Of a DNA stretch of 64,000 nucleotides, positions 17,429 to 26,442 are shown one piece after another. Origin of the DNA: an uncultured Clostridia bacterium (lineage in GTDB: Bacteria > Bacillota > Clostridia > TANB77 > CAG-508). The first letter of the stretch is position 1. Every line of letters starts with the position of its first letter. A model generated the notes under the pieces. The model saw only the letters and a program-made list of their open reading frames with translations, did no database searches and was not told the origin of the DNA. The DNA is taken from assembly GCA_934133165.1 (NCBI GenBank), contig CAKPAW010000001.1, positions 62,001 to 126,000 of the forward strand, read 5' to 3'. A program made the translations under genes and the position numbers.

Positions 17429-18676
17429 TTATGTTTGCATCATTTGTTTTAGCATCATGTCTGCAAATACACCATACCCAGTTGTAGGATCATTAACTAA
17501 TACATGTGTTACTGCTCCTACAAATTTTCCATTTTGTATAATTGGTGACCCACTCATTCCTTGAATAATTCCTCCTGTTCTCTCTAATAGTCTTTCATCT
17601 GTTATTTTTATTAACATACTTTTGTTATCTTTGTTATTCGCTGTGTAAATTCTTTGTATTTCTATATCATAATGTTCTTTTTTTCCATCTTCTAATTCAC
17701 AAATTATTTGTGCTTTCCCCTTTTTTATTTCATCACGATTTAGAATCTCCATTTCACTTTCAGTTACTTTCAAACTATTTTTATTTGATACCTTACCAAA
17801 TATTCCAAAACTAGTATTTTTGTATACCTCACCTATTTTACTAGAACCTTCTATACTTCCTTTAATCTCTCCTGGCTTTCCCTTTTCTCCTTTTTGAATT
17901 GAAACAATATTTGTACTTACTAACTCCCCATTAGAGATTGTGATTAAATCTCCTGTATCTATATCTGTAATTCCATGTCCTAATGATGCAAACATTCCTG
18001 TTGATGGTATATAAAAAGATGCCGTTCCTACTCCTGCTGCTGCATCTCTTACCCATAATCCTAATTTATATTCATTCTGTTTTGTTTGTACAGGCGTAAT
18101 ATTTGTTACTTCTTCTGAATTTTCTCTTACATATTTAATTGAAACTTCTTTTCCTTTAGATGAATTTACTGTCTCTATTAAATCTTCTGTTGTCTCTATT
18201 TTCTTATTATCTATTGATATAATTCTGTCTCCTTCTTTTATACCTGAAAATTCATATGGCCTTTTTCCTTCTATTTCTGACATTCCTACTATTAAAACTC
18301 CTTCAGTATATAATTTTAATCCTATAGCATTTCCTAACGGTATTACATTTACTTTTGGTATTACATTTACAGAAATTTCTTTCAATGGTATTTTGTCTAA
18401 TAAATTTAAACTTAAGTCTATTTTACCTGTTTCATTTAAAGAATTATCTTCTATATTTTTTGTTGCTGCTTCTATAGTCCTATTCTGCTTATACTCGCCT
18501 ATATTTGGATTAGAATTTTCATTTTCCTTAATAGATATTCCCCATAAAGTCGCCAAATTTAAACTCTCTCCTTGCATTAAAATTATACTATTAGGCACTA
18601 AAGTAACACTTGCTACATAAATATATAAAAACAATAAAATAAATAGTAATAAAATTACTTTGATTTTTCTTTTCAA
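17429..18676 (-). CDS. spoIVB: SpoIVB serine peptidase
   Basis: This forespore-secreted S55 peptidase triggers pro-sigma-K processing in the mother cell. The 415-residue product has one N-terminal membrane segment (about residues 7-27) and a PDZ domain around residues 120-200 (IEGKRPYEFSGIKEGDRIIS). The protease domain has the catalytic His in SLGHGITD and the catalytic Ser in GMSGSPIIQNGKFVGAVTHV. The presence of sigK at 51.7 kb fits. Its usual neighbours recN and spo0A are not here. Confidence 0.93.
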   Translation of the reverse strand: MKRKIKVILLLFILLFLYIYVASVTLVPNSIILMQGESLNLATLWGISIKENENSNPNIGEYKQNRTIEAATKNIEDNSLNETGKIDLSLNLLDKIPLKEISVNVIPKVNVIPLGNAIGLKLYTEGVLIVGMSEIEGKRPYEFSGIKEGDRIISIDNKKIETTEDLIETVNSSKGKEVSIKYVRENSEEVTNITPVQTKQNEYKLGLWVRDAAAGVGTASFYIPSTGMFASLGHGITDIDTGDLITISNGELVSTNIVSIQKGEKGKPGEIKGSIEGSSKIGEVYKNTSFGIFGKVSNKNSLKVTESEMEILNRDEIKKGKAQIICELEDGKKEHYDIEIQRIYTANNKDNKSMLIKITDERLLERTGGIIQGMSGSPIIQNGKFVGAVTHVLVNDPTTGYGVFADMMLKQMMQT

Positions 18677-18745
18677 TTTAAAATCTCCTTTAATTTTTAT
18701 TACTATTTATTTTTACCTATTTTTCAATTATCATTCTTGTTTTTT

Positions 18746-18786
18746 CCAAAAGGGACGTTTCTTAAAGATTAATCTGTCCCTTTTGG
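18746..18786. repeat. CCAAAAGGGAC palindrome, copy 1
   Basis: CCAAAAGGGAC and GTCCCTTTTGG form a perfect 11-bp stem over 41 bases. The same arms and spacing recur at 31141-31181. It lies between the pilus locus and spoIVB and may end the pilus transcript. Confidence 0.8.
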
Positions 18787-18812
18787 TATTTATAGTTGTT
18801 GAAAATGGAGTG

Positions 18813-20528
18813 TTAGCTACCAAAGTAGCTATTTGTTTTATATAAATCATATTTTTCTCTTGCTAAGGCTGTTAAATATATTTTTCTTAAATCTGTTATA
18901 CTATTTGATTTTTGTACATCTTTTTCATATTTATCTGTATTTTTATTATATACTTTTATCTCTCCTTCTATTATATCATCTATACTATATGTTTGTGCCA
19001 TATTTACCATGCAATCATAACATTTATAATTTGCATGCGGATAGTATGCATATGTTGTACTATTATTTTCAAATGTTTGTAATTCAAAATCTGAATTTTT
19101 GTATGCAGCAATTACCTTCTTTTTATTATCTATCACATCCATACTTGATGCAATATGTACTTCATCTTCATTTTCTAATATTCCATTTGAATTATCATCT
19201 GTAATTACATATATTGAATCTTTTGAAACAAATTCCTTATTTTTATTATTTGTAATTATACAATAATTATTAAAGTATTTTGCTCCTATCGGTATTCCTT
19301 GCATAAATGTTGCAACTGATATGTTATTTACTAGTTTATCCCAGTCTCCTTCTGTAAATATTGGCATTGCAAATTCATAATTTGCATTTGATGAATAATT
19401 TGCTATTGCTGTATTTAATGTTGTTTGTATTGTCCTTCTTATTACTGAAATTCTATTTTGGTTAAATATTGAATCTTCTAACATTGGATTATTATTTTTA
19501 TCATTTAATTTAAATATTTTTTCTCCATTTGTATTTACTGCAAAATCTGTAATTCTATTTCCTTTTTCATCTATAGCATTTTCTTGAGTTATATTTGATA
19601 TTTTTTCATTCACCCATTTACTAAATTCATATGCATCTGCATAATATTGTACTGCACTATTACTGTATAAATTTCCATTTGTTGTCATCTTTCTTACAAA
19701 TGCTAGTGTTTCTATATCTGTTATAACTTGTTTTTGATTTTTATTAAGCCAAAAATAATTATTATTATCTTTATCATAATATACTTTTCTATTATTATAC
19801 GTTACATACTCATAATATTTAGGATTTTCGACTACATTATTTACTAAAATCGCTAGTTGTTCTTGCAATATTTCTTTTTCTATATCTATTCCATTATATT
19901 TTATAGATACTACATAATCTTTACTATGATGATTTCCTGCTAAGTCTGTATATTCTACTGTTTCCTTGTCTCCAACCTCAACTAAGTCAGGATTTATTAA
20001 TGTTCCTGATTTTGTTATATATTCACTAGCTACCTTTCCATATATAGTTATATTATTATCTAATGTATAATTTACAACAAAATCATATGTTCCAGATTCA
20101 TTTCTATATCTACAAGAATAATATATATATGGTTTTAAACCATATTGATAATCTTCTATTTCTTCATTATAGTATTTCCCATAAATATAATAACCATCAT
20201 ACATTGTATACACAATGGCTGGTATAAATGCTTGCAAACTTTCTTTATCATATCCACTAGCACCAAATTCTGTTCCTAATGAATTATAAAAAGTATTTAT
20301 TGATGCCTCTATATCTCTTATTTTCGAATCACTTACACTTGAATATTTATTGTTTAATGTATTTAATTGAAATGCCTTTATTGCATCATGTGTAGCTGTT
20401 TGTAATTCTGTACTATATTTGCTTTGAAGAGATATTGTGTCTATTTGTGTTTGTATATATACTGTTACTACCATAGATATTGGTAGCATTATTATTACAA
20501 ATATGATAGCTAGATGTTGTAATTTCAT
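18813..20528 (-). CDS. Large anchored pilus-locus protein, unknown
   Basis: The product has 571 residues. It begins MKLQHLAIIFVIIMLPISMV, a single N-terminal membrane helix (about residues 5-27), and the rest is a large polar domain rich in Tyr and Asn (for example YTMYDGYYIYGKYYNEEIED). There is no lipobox and no cell-wall sorting motif. By its place at the end of the Tad-like operon and its TadE/TadG-like topology I infer a minor pilin or tip/scaffold protein facing outside. I do not recognise a defined family. A hairpin and a repeat separate it from the gene before. Confidence 0.7.
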   Translation of the reverse strand: MKLQHLAIIFVIIMLPISMVVTVYIQTQIDTISLQSKYSTELQTATHDAIKAFQLNTLNNKYSSVSDSKIRDIEASINTFYNSLGTEFGASGYDKESLQAFIPAIVYTMYDGYYIYGKYYNEEIEDYQYGLKPYIYYSCRYRNESGTYDFVVNYTLDNNITIYGKVASEYITKSGTLINPDLVEVGDKETVEYTDLAGNHHSKDYVVSIKYNGIDIEKEILQEQLAILVNNVVENPKYYEYVTYNNRKVYYDKDNNNYFWLNKNQKQVITDIETLAFVRKMTTNGNLYSNSAVQYYADAYEFSKWVNEKISNITQENAIDEKGNRITDFAVNTNGEKIFKLNDKNNNPMLEDSIFNQNRISVIRRTIQTTLNTAIANYSSNANYEFAMPIFTEGDWDKLVNNISVATFMQGIPIGAKYFNNYCIITNNKNKEFVSKDSIYVITDDNSNGILENEDEVHIASSMDVIDNKKKVIAAYKNSDFELQTFENNSTTYAYYPHANYKCYDCMVNMAQTYSIDDIIEGEIKVYNKNTDKYEKDVQKSNSITDLRKIYLTALAREKYDLYKTNSYFGS

Positions 20529-20552
20529 TATCTTTTTCCTTTCGTTTTTTTG

Positions 20553-20603
20553 TTTTTCTATAGAAAGCTATCATACTATGCTAACTTTCCTAGAAGATAA
20601 AAA
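20553..20603. repeat. TCATACTATG-core palindrome, copy 1
   Basis: The imperfect arms TTCTATAGAAAGC and CTTTCCTAGAA surround the core TATCATACTATG. The same core with longer perfect arms is at 56853-56909. Confidence 0.6.
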
Positions 20604-20630
20604 TGGACAGATTATACTATCTGCCCATTA
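20603..20630 (-). terminator. Hairpin inside the pilus locus
   Basis: On the minus strand ATGGGCAGAT / ATCTGTCCAT is followed by TTTTTA, directly after the 177-residue gene. It could reduce read-through into the 571-residue gene. Confidence 0.55.
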
Positions 20631-20634
20631 ATTT

Positions 20635-21168
20635 TTATCTGACACTTGTTGTTCCTTTTGCAGTAACTATTCCTGAATGTTGAGCAGCAATTTGATAAGT
20701 ATCATTTCCTGCTATTTGATAAAAGAAGTTCTTTAATATTTGTGATATCGTTTGGTTAGTATTTTTTACTGTAACTGATATACGATCTCCTTCTTTTAAT
20801 GTTATTTTAGCCTTATCTTGTAACATAGCCTCTACTTGGCTTGTATAAAAACTATAGTATAAATTTTCTCCTATTTTTGTCATTTCTGCTTGTGTAGTTT
20901 TTACTCCCGGATTTTCATCTAATTGTTGTATTTCGACATCAACATCAAATGAATTTCCTGTAGATGATAAAGTAGCTACAAATTTATCATAGTCATCTAA
21001 TGTTAATTTTCCTGTTGTTCTTACTTTATCAACAAATTCTGTTGTTGCAGTTTGTACTGCAAGTTGTGATACATCATCTGTTCTTTCTGACATTGACATT
21101 AATGGAAAAACAAACATTAAAACAGCTGCTAGAAATATTGCTACAATGGTAATTAAACTATCTCCCAT
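20635..21168 (-). CDS. Small anchored pilus-locus protein
   Basis: The 177-residue product begins MGDSLITIVAIFLAAVLMFV, giving one membrane helix at residues 5-25, followed by MSERTDDVSQLAVQTATTEF and an outside domain. No leader peptide precedes the helix. The layout (short N-terminal tail, helix, extracellular domain) matches minor-pilin or TadE/TadF-like proteins of Gram-positive Tad loci, but I cannot assign a family. Located between the pilin-like genes and the 571-residue protein. Confidence 0.65.
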   Translation of the reverse strand: MGDSLITIVAIFLAAVLMFVFPLMSMSERTDDVSQLAVQTATTEFVDKVRTTGKLTLDDYDKFVATLSSTGNSFDVDVEIQQLDENPGVKTTQAEMTKIGENLYYSFYTSQVEAMLQDKAKITLKEGDRISVTVKNTNQTISQILKNFFYQIAGNDTYQIAAQHSGIVTAKGTTSVR

Positions 21169-21197
21169 TTTTTGTTTCCTCCTTTAGTTTTTCTTTT

Positions 21198-21977
21198 TTA
21201 TTTAATTAATGTAAAAATAATTATTCTTTTTTTCTTTTTCTTTATTAAACTATTATCAATTGTACTTCCATCTTCTGTATCACTTGCTTGACTACTAGAG
21301 TATTCATATTCTCCTATTGTTTCAACAAATTTAGCTGATTTATATTTTCCTATAAATCCCCCTGTTTGTAATGGTAACTTTGTATAATCTATATAATCCT
21401 CATTATTATTAGGATTTTTATAACTAACTCCATTTAAAAAGCAGTCTAAATTTTCCTTAGTTTTAGCATAAGTACCTGTCCATGGTTCATGCCTTAAAGT
21501 TTCTTCTTCTAGGTCAAATGAAAAAATACTATCATTTAAACTTTCTTTATAACCTCCATCAAAATATGGGGTATATTTATTTTGCGTAATTGTATCATAG
21601 TTTTTTCCCCATAATTGTACACCTGCTGATGTTTTAGCTCTTGAAGGTGTTTTATATATAGTAAGAGGCTTAATATTTGAAAATTCTCCTGTGGTTTCAT
21701 TATAATTTGCCTCTCTAAATACTACTGTATAATTTTCTTTATAATATTTATATAGTGTTGGGATTATTGTTTCTAATCCTACTATTCTATTTTCAGATGC
21801 TCTTCCTGAAACATTATTGTCTTTTATATAATCATAATAGTTAGTTTCATCTTTTGAATATAATATAACATCAGATGTTGCCTTTACATTGCTAAAAGCT
21901 ATTACACTAACTGTTAATGCTAAGACAAATGCTAGAAAAGCAAATGCCATTTTTAAAGCCTCTACAGCATTTTCCAT
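21198..21977 (-). CDS. Pilin-like protein of the MENA family
   Basis: The 259-residue product starts MENAVEALKMAFAFLAFVLA, a divergent member of the same N-terminal motif as three neighbours (MENASKAL). A helix spans residues 9-28, and the remainder is polar and Tyr/Asn-rich. The C-terminus ends in a run of lysines and a short hydrophobic tail (KKKKKRIIIFTLIK). Such a tail is odd for a secreted subunit and could reflect a shifted frame near the end. Function is inferred from context only: a structural or minor pilin of the Tad-like apparatus. Confidence 0.65.
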   Translation of the reverse strand: MENAVEALKMAFAFLAFVLALTVSVIAFSNVKATSDVILYSKDETNYYDYIKDNNVSGRASENRIVGLETIIPTLYKYYKENYTVVFREANYNETTGEFSNIKPLTIYKTPSRAKTSAGVQLWGKNYDTITQNKYTPYFDGGYKESLNDSIFSFDLEEETLRHEPWTGTYAKTKENLDCFLNGVSYKNPNNNEDYIDYTKLPLQTGGFIGKYKSAKFVETIGEYEYSSSQASDTEDGSTIDNSLIKKKKKRIIIFTLIK

Positions 21978-22003
21978 ATTTTACTTTCCTTTAATATTTA
22001 CTA

Positions 22004-22423
22004 TTAGTTTCCTGATTTTGTTCCAGCTTCTACTACAGTTATATTATTTACATATCCAGTTTTTGCATCATATTCACAAGATATAGTATATGTTTTTCCA
22101 GCTTTGAAACTTGTTTTTGATGCATTAATACTAGCAGTATCATTTTTTCCATTTATTCCTATAAGTAAACTTTCGTCTTCTGCTGCTACTGTTATGTTAT
22201 GATTTCTAACTGTATCACATAAGCTTCTTGCTCTAGTTCCATTTACATTAGTTCCTTCATAATCTGTAAATTCTGCATTATATGTAGCTACTTTTTGTTG
22301 ATCCATACCTGTTCCTGATATAGCATCTTTTGCTTGGTTAAATATCATCATACCCAGTCCTATAATTAAAATTGATAATAGTATTGCTCCTGCAATAATT
22401 AATGCTTTTGATGCATTCTCCAT
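22004..22423 (-). CDS. Pilin-like protein, MENASKAL type
   Basis: The 139-residue product begins MENASKALIIAGAILLSILI: eight invariant residues, then one membrane helix, then a small domain with two cysteines (SLCDTVRNHN and TISCEYDAKTGYV). No cleavable leader precedes the helix. The ALIIAG stretch resembles the ALIAA part of Flp pilins, though the Glu-Tyr pair is replaced by Ser-Lys. It is the shortest member and so the best candidate for a major subunit. It has a strong AAGGAGG-like site. Confidence 0.7.
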   Translation of the reverse strand: MENASKALIIAGAILLSILIIGLGMMIFNQAKDAISGTGMDQQKVATYNAEFTDYEGTNVNGTRARSLCDTVRNHNITVAAEDESLLIGINGKNDTASINASKTSFKAGKTYTISCEYDAKTGYVNNITVVEAGTKSGN

Positions 22424-22476
22424 AATAAAATTCCTCCTTAATTTTTACTTTTGTTTTTTTATATTATATATTATTG

Positions 22477-22518
22477 TAAGTTATCTCTATTTTGTTTTGT
22501 TTATATGAGTTAACTTAA
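22477..22518. repeat. 42-bp AAGTTATCTC palindromic repeat, copy 2
   Basis: TAAGTTATCTCTA and GAGTTAACTTAA form the arms. It has the same length as the copy at 12254-12295 and is in the spacer between two pilus-locus genes. Confidence 0.7.
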
Positions 22519-22527
22519 AATTAATAA

Positions 22528-22956
22528 CTAAATTTGTTCAAATAATAAATATTTTATTTGATTTGTTTTTTTATGATATTCTTTTTTAGTACAAATAAAA
22601 TTCATATTACTATAATTTTTTACAAAGCTTTCATATCCTAGTTCTGAAATTGCTTCCATAGCATAAGTTTTATCTGACTCTTTAAACTTAATCTCTATTT
22701 TTATTGAATTTTCTTCGTTTTCTATATAACGTTTATTCTTATCTTTTGCAACGCCATTCTTTTCGTTTTGATCTGTTGCCTTATTAATTACAGTCATTAA
22801 TGATGAGCCTATAATTTCTTGCTGTGTATATTTTTCATATTCTAAATTGGTTTGTTTAGCTATTCTAGCGGTCTTTTCATAGTTATAATAAATATAACTT
22901 ATGACTGCAATAATAATTAAGAAAATTCCTAATATTACTAATAGATTCTTTTTCAT
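22528..22956 (-). CDS. Small anchored protein of the pilus locus
   Basis: The 142-residue product starts MKKNLLVILGIFLIIIAVIS, a helix at residues 4-24. Then comes YIYYNYEKTARIAKQTNLEYE, a coiled helical stretch as in type IV pilins, and a compact basic C-terminal domain. It lacks the MENASKAL motif of its neighbours. I infer a minor pilin-like subunit from topology and context. Confidence 0.65.
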   Translation of the reverse strand: MKKNLLVILGIFLIIIAVISYIYYNYEKTARIAKQTNLEYEKYTQQEIIGSSLMTVINKATDQNEKNGVAKDKNKRYIENEENSIKIEIKFKESDKTYAMEAISELGYESFVKNYSNMNFICTKKEYHKKTNQIKYLLFEQI

Positions 22957-23033
22957 TTTACAAGTTCCTTTATATTATAACATTATTATTTCTTTTATGC
23001 AATTGTAAAATTTATATTTTTTTACATTTTTTT

Positions 23034-23549
23034 CTATTTTTCTTTGTAGTCATCAAATTTAATATATATTACTTTTTTTGTTGCTTCACTAACCTTTACT
23101 TCTGTACACATATAATATTTGGTGCTATATGTATTATCATCATTTTTCGTTAATGAATTTTCTTTTAAAAATTTATTTTTTTCTTCATCTGTTTTTGATT
23201 CAAAATGAGAGTCTGTTTTTACTTGTACTTGAAGATAATATGTATTTTCATTATAATTTTGTGTATCTAATTCATAATTTATATTATTTTGTTTTGCACT
23301 ATTTGCAATACTTACTATATCATGCGCAGTAACCTGTATTGGTCTTACTTTTCCGTTATCATCTGTATAACTTCCATAGTATTTCAAATAGTTATTGTTC
23401 CATTCGGCAATTTTAGCATCTTCCACTTTTTGTACGGTGGACCTACTAAATTCAGAAAAAGAATTAAAAAGTGCAACACCTACTGAAATAATCATTACCC
23501 CTACTAGAACACTAGCTGCCATAATTAAAGCCTTTGATGCATTCTCCAT
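23034..23549 (-). CDS. Pilin-like protein, MENASKAL type
   Basis: The 171-residue product begins MENASKALIMAASVLVGVMI and has one helix (about residues 8-29), followed by FNSFSEFSRSTVQKVEDAKI and a polar domain ending in KKVIYIKFDDYKEK. The N-terminus is nearly identical to the next gene upstream (23565), while the rest differs. This is the pattern expected if the N-terminus is a common assembly or export signal and the C-terminus gives each subunit its own function. Confidence 0.7.
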   Translation of the reverse strand: MENASKALIMAASVLVGVMIISVGVALFNSFSEFSRSTVQKVEDAKIAEWNNNYLKYYGSYTDDNGKVRPIQVTAHDIVSIANSAKQNNINYELDTQNYNENTYYLQVQVKTDSHFESKTDEEKNKFLKENSLTKNDDNTYSTKYYMCTEVKVSEATKKVIYIKFDDYKEK

Positions 23550-23564
23550 ATTCTCCTCCTATTT

Positions 23565-24233
23565 TTATAATTTATAAGTCATTTTTGTTATTCTTCCTGT
23601 CTTTTTATCATATTCGAATCCTTCATATTTAAAAGTTTTTGATTTTATTTCTGTTAATAAATTTTTTATATTATTATAAGCTTGTATATCATTTATTATT
23701 TCATCTGGTAGCTTTTCGTTTTCAGCATAACCTAATATATTTTTTATATCATTCGTTCGCATTGTTGCTAATTGTGCTGTAGTTCTAGATATATTACTTG
23801 TTGTTTTATGGTAAAATATATGTCCATCTTTCTTATTTCTACTTGAATATTTATCTATTTCACTTTGTATTTTTTCAACTTGCTCACATATTTGCCTTGC
23901 TGTATATGTTCTATTTTTTACAAAATATTTTTCATTTATAGTACTTTCAAATGTAACATATAATTCTAGTTTAGTATATCCTTTGTTATTTGATTCACGT
24001 GTATTATAATCATCTACCATATTTGCAAGTGAAAGTATTTCACTACCATATATATTTCTTGCATATACATCATATTTTTTATTAAATTCTGTTATTGCTT
24101 CTACTTCATCATTTGATTGCTCAATTGATTGTAATCCTCTTAAATTATTATAAAAAAACACAAGGAGTCCAATAACTAATAATGCAATTAATACTCCTCC
24201 TGCCATAATTAGGGCTTTTGATGCATTCTCCAT
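23565..24233 (-). CDS. Pilin-like protein, MENASKAL type
   Basis: The 222-residue product begins MENASKALIMAGGVLIALLV. A membrane helix at about residues 8-30 is followed by a long charged helical region (SIEQSNDEVEAITEFNKKYD) and a C-terminal domain. Only 19 bases separate it from the TadB-TadC fusion, and it has a GGAGGA-type site, so it is co-translated with the machine. I infer a pilin-like or pseudopilin subunit. Confidence 0.7.
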   Translation of the reverse strand: MENASKALIMAGGVLIALLVIGLLVFFYNNLRGLQSIEQSNDEVEAITEFNKKYDVYARNIYGSEILSLANMVDDYNTRESNNKGYTKLELYVTFESTINEKYFVKNRTYTARQICEQVEKIQSEIDKYSSRNKKDGHIFYHKTTSNISRTTAQLATMRTNDIKNILGYAENEKLPDEIINDIQAYNNIKNLLTEIKSKTFKYEGFEYDKKTGRITKMTYKL

Positions 24234-24252
24234 TATTTTCCTCCTCCTTTTA

Positions 24253-26334
24253 CTATTTCATTGCTGACATTGTGTTAAATGATGTTGACATACTTGTTAA
24301 TCCGATAAATACTAATGGAATAATTAAGTATCCAACAAAAAGCATTACCATTGGTGCGAATCCTATACCTTTTCCTATCATTCCTTTTTTAGAAATTAAT
24401 CTTTCATTTGATTCTTTACGTTTTGATTGATAGTAATCTCTTTCTGTATCTAATTCATCAAATGCGTCTTTAATTGGTATTTTTTCAACAGCTGCTTGAA
24501 GACTTTCAATAATTCTTATAAATTGCTGATAAGTTACTTCTTCTTTCATAGCTTCTAGTGCTTCCCAAGGTCCACTCTCATAATCGTTAACACATTTACT
24601 AATTGGATCCTTAAATATATTTGAATATCTTTCTAACCACTCTAATATTATTTCAACATTAACTCTCTCTATTCTCATAAGCATTAAGATGATTGTTTGG
24701 AACTGCATTACTTCGTCTTCCATTTCCATTTCTCTCATCTTCTTTTGGAATTTTAGAAGCCATATTGGTGACATATATGCAATCATTGCAATTACCATAC
24801 CACCTAATACTTCTAGCCAACTTAAATATTCGCTATTTACTGTTTTTATTTTGCCCATTATTCTTTCTGCTGCAGTAGCTCTTTCCTCATCCTTTTTGTC
24901 AATATAATCTTTATTTACATTTCCTTTTTTCATTGCTTTTTCTATGTCTTCTTGTTTTAAATCTGCTTTTCCTTTAAAGTATTTTATATATTCATTATCA
25001 GATTTTGTAAGCTCGTCTGCCTTCTTTTTGTCTTTTGCACTCATATCTCCTATTATGTCATAGGTTGTGGTTGGGTCTGTATATACATTACTTATTGTAA
25101 TTCTATGTAATTGCCAGAAGAATGCAACAGATACAACAAATGCTACAACACACAACAATATTCTATTTATATATAGCCATTGTATTTTGTCTTTTGATGC
25201 AGCCTCTTTCATAGTTGTTTTTATTTTTCTTGATTCTTTTGTTCCTTCTTTTGGTATAAATAAATCTACAAATTTTTTTATTGGTTTTATTTTATATAAT
25301 TTCTCTTGCCATGGATTTTCTGTATTTTTTGTATTCATTTTTGTAGATCCATTATCTTTTAGTTTTCTTGTTAATATATAACATACAAATGTTGCTATTA
25401 AAATTAATATTTGTACAAGCATTCCATTTTTACCATTATAGAAGCTTTCTACGAAACTGAATTGTGATATTGCCCAATTTTTTATTGGCTCTAAGCACAA
25501 CATTGGCACAATAGCTATAACAGATAAACTTTGGAATACATAGTCTAACTTGTCTCTTTTTAATATTTCAAGTTGCATTTCTTGTGTAATATTATTTAGG
25601 TTTTTTAAGTATAATGATGATCCATCTACTTTTCTGTCACCAAATTCTTTTGTTAAATATGATACTCCGGCAAATTCTTTTAAATATGCATTTGGTGCTA
25701 CATCATAGTATTTTTCAAGTTCTCCTTCTGGATCATCTGAAATTAATACTTCATATATTTTTTCGGCTTGTCTCGCCATTTCTGGATTTTCATCATCTTG
25801 TGCTGTTTGATATATTGCTTCTTCTACCATATTAAATTCATGGTATGCATGTCTTATTTCTGAGAAGAAATTTATTTGTTGTTTTAATAAGTTATTGTCT
25901 ATTCTATCTACTCTTCCATCTATAAAAGTATCTAATAAGAATATTTCGAATATTAATAATATACTCATTAATAATGTATTATTTTTTGTTAAAACAACAA
26001 TTGCAATAGTTAACGGTATAATAATTAAGAAAGTTCTAGTTAATATTCTAGCAGTTTGCATTCTAGTTAAGTATTCGTCATCTATATTAATAATTTCTAG
26101 TCTTCTTCTTAATTTCAGCAAATATCTTTTTATAAAAGGTGTTTTTAAGTAAAATACATATAATTTTTGATATATAATTTCTTTAGAAAATGCTGAGGTT
26201 TTTGTTCCTTGTTGTAATTCTCTTATATATTTTTCTTCTTTATTATTCCTTTTTAATATAAAGAATACTATTACTATAATTGCAAGTAATGCTCCAATGC
26301 CTATCATCATATACATTAGCATTTGACTGTTCAT
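24253..26334 (-). CDS. TadB-TadC fusion, pilus platform protein
   Basis: This is an inner-membrane platform of a type II/IV secretion-like machine. The 693-residue product contains two F-type halves. The first half has an N-terminal helix (about 8-27) and paired helices near 105-145 and 265-325. The second has helices near 395-415 and 515-540 and a cytoplasmic segment with EDEVMQFQTIILMLMRIERV, then a final hydrophobic pair near 655-685. In most Tad loci TadB and TadC are separate proteins of about 300 residues. A Lys-rich linker around 430-500 separates the halves. It follows the ATPase gene. Confidence 0.8.
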   Translation of the reverse strand: MNSQMLMYMMIGIGALLAIIVIVFFILKRNNKEEKYIRELQQGTKTSAFSKEIIYQKLYVFYLKTPFIKRYLLKLRRRLEIINIDDEYLTRMQTARILTRTFLIIIPLTIAIVVLTKNNTLLMSILLIFEIFLLDTFIDGRVDRIDNNLLKQQINFFSEIRHAYHEFNMVEEAIYQTAQDDENPEMARQAEKIYEVLISDDPEGELEKYYDVAPNAYLKEFAGVSYLTKEFGDRKVDGSSLYLKNLNNITQEMQLEILKRDKLDYVFQSLSVIAIVPMLCLEPIKNWAISQFSFVESFYNGKNGMLVQILILIATFVCYILTRKLKDNGSTKMNTKNTENPWQEKLYKIKPIKKFVDLFIPKEGTKESRKIKTTMKEAASKDKIQWLYINRILLCVVAFVVSVAFFWQLHRITISNVYTDPTTTYDIIGDMSAKDKKKADELTKSDNEYIKYFKGKADLKQEDIEKAMKKGNVNKDYIDKKDEERATAAERIMGKIKTVNSEYLSWLEVLGGMVIAMIAYMSPIWLLKFQKKMREMEMEDEVMQFQTIILMLMRIERVNVEIILEWLERYSNIFKDPISKCVNDYESGPWEALEAMKEEVTYQQFIRIIESLQAAVEKIPIKDAFDELDTERDYYQSKRKESNERLISKKGMIGKGIGFAPMVMLFVGYLIIPLVFIGLTSMSTSFNTMSAMK

Positions 26335-26369
26335 TTACTTATTAACACCTCCTTTTATCTTGCTCTAGT

Positions 26370-26432
26370 TTCTGACGTAAAGACAGATTTTCCTATAGTC
26401 TCTTCTTTAAAGACTATCTATGTCCTGCGTAT
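26370..26432. repeat. Palindromic spacer element
   Basis: GACAGAT...ATCTATGTC and the inner ATAGTCTCTTCTTTAAAGACTAT can pair. It lies between the ATPase and the TadBC fusion and could act as a processing or attenuating hairpin. Confidence 0.5.
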
Positions 26433-26442
26433 GGTATCTCTA

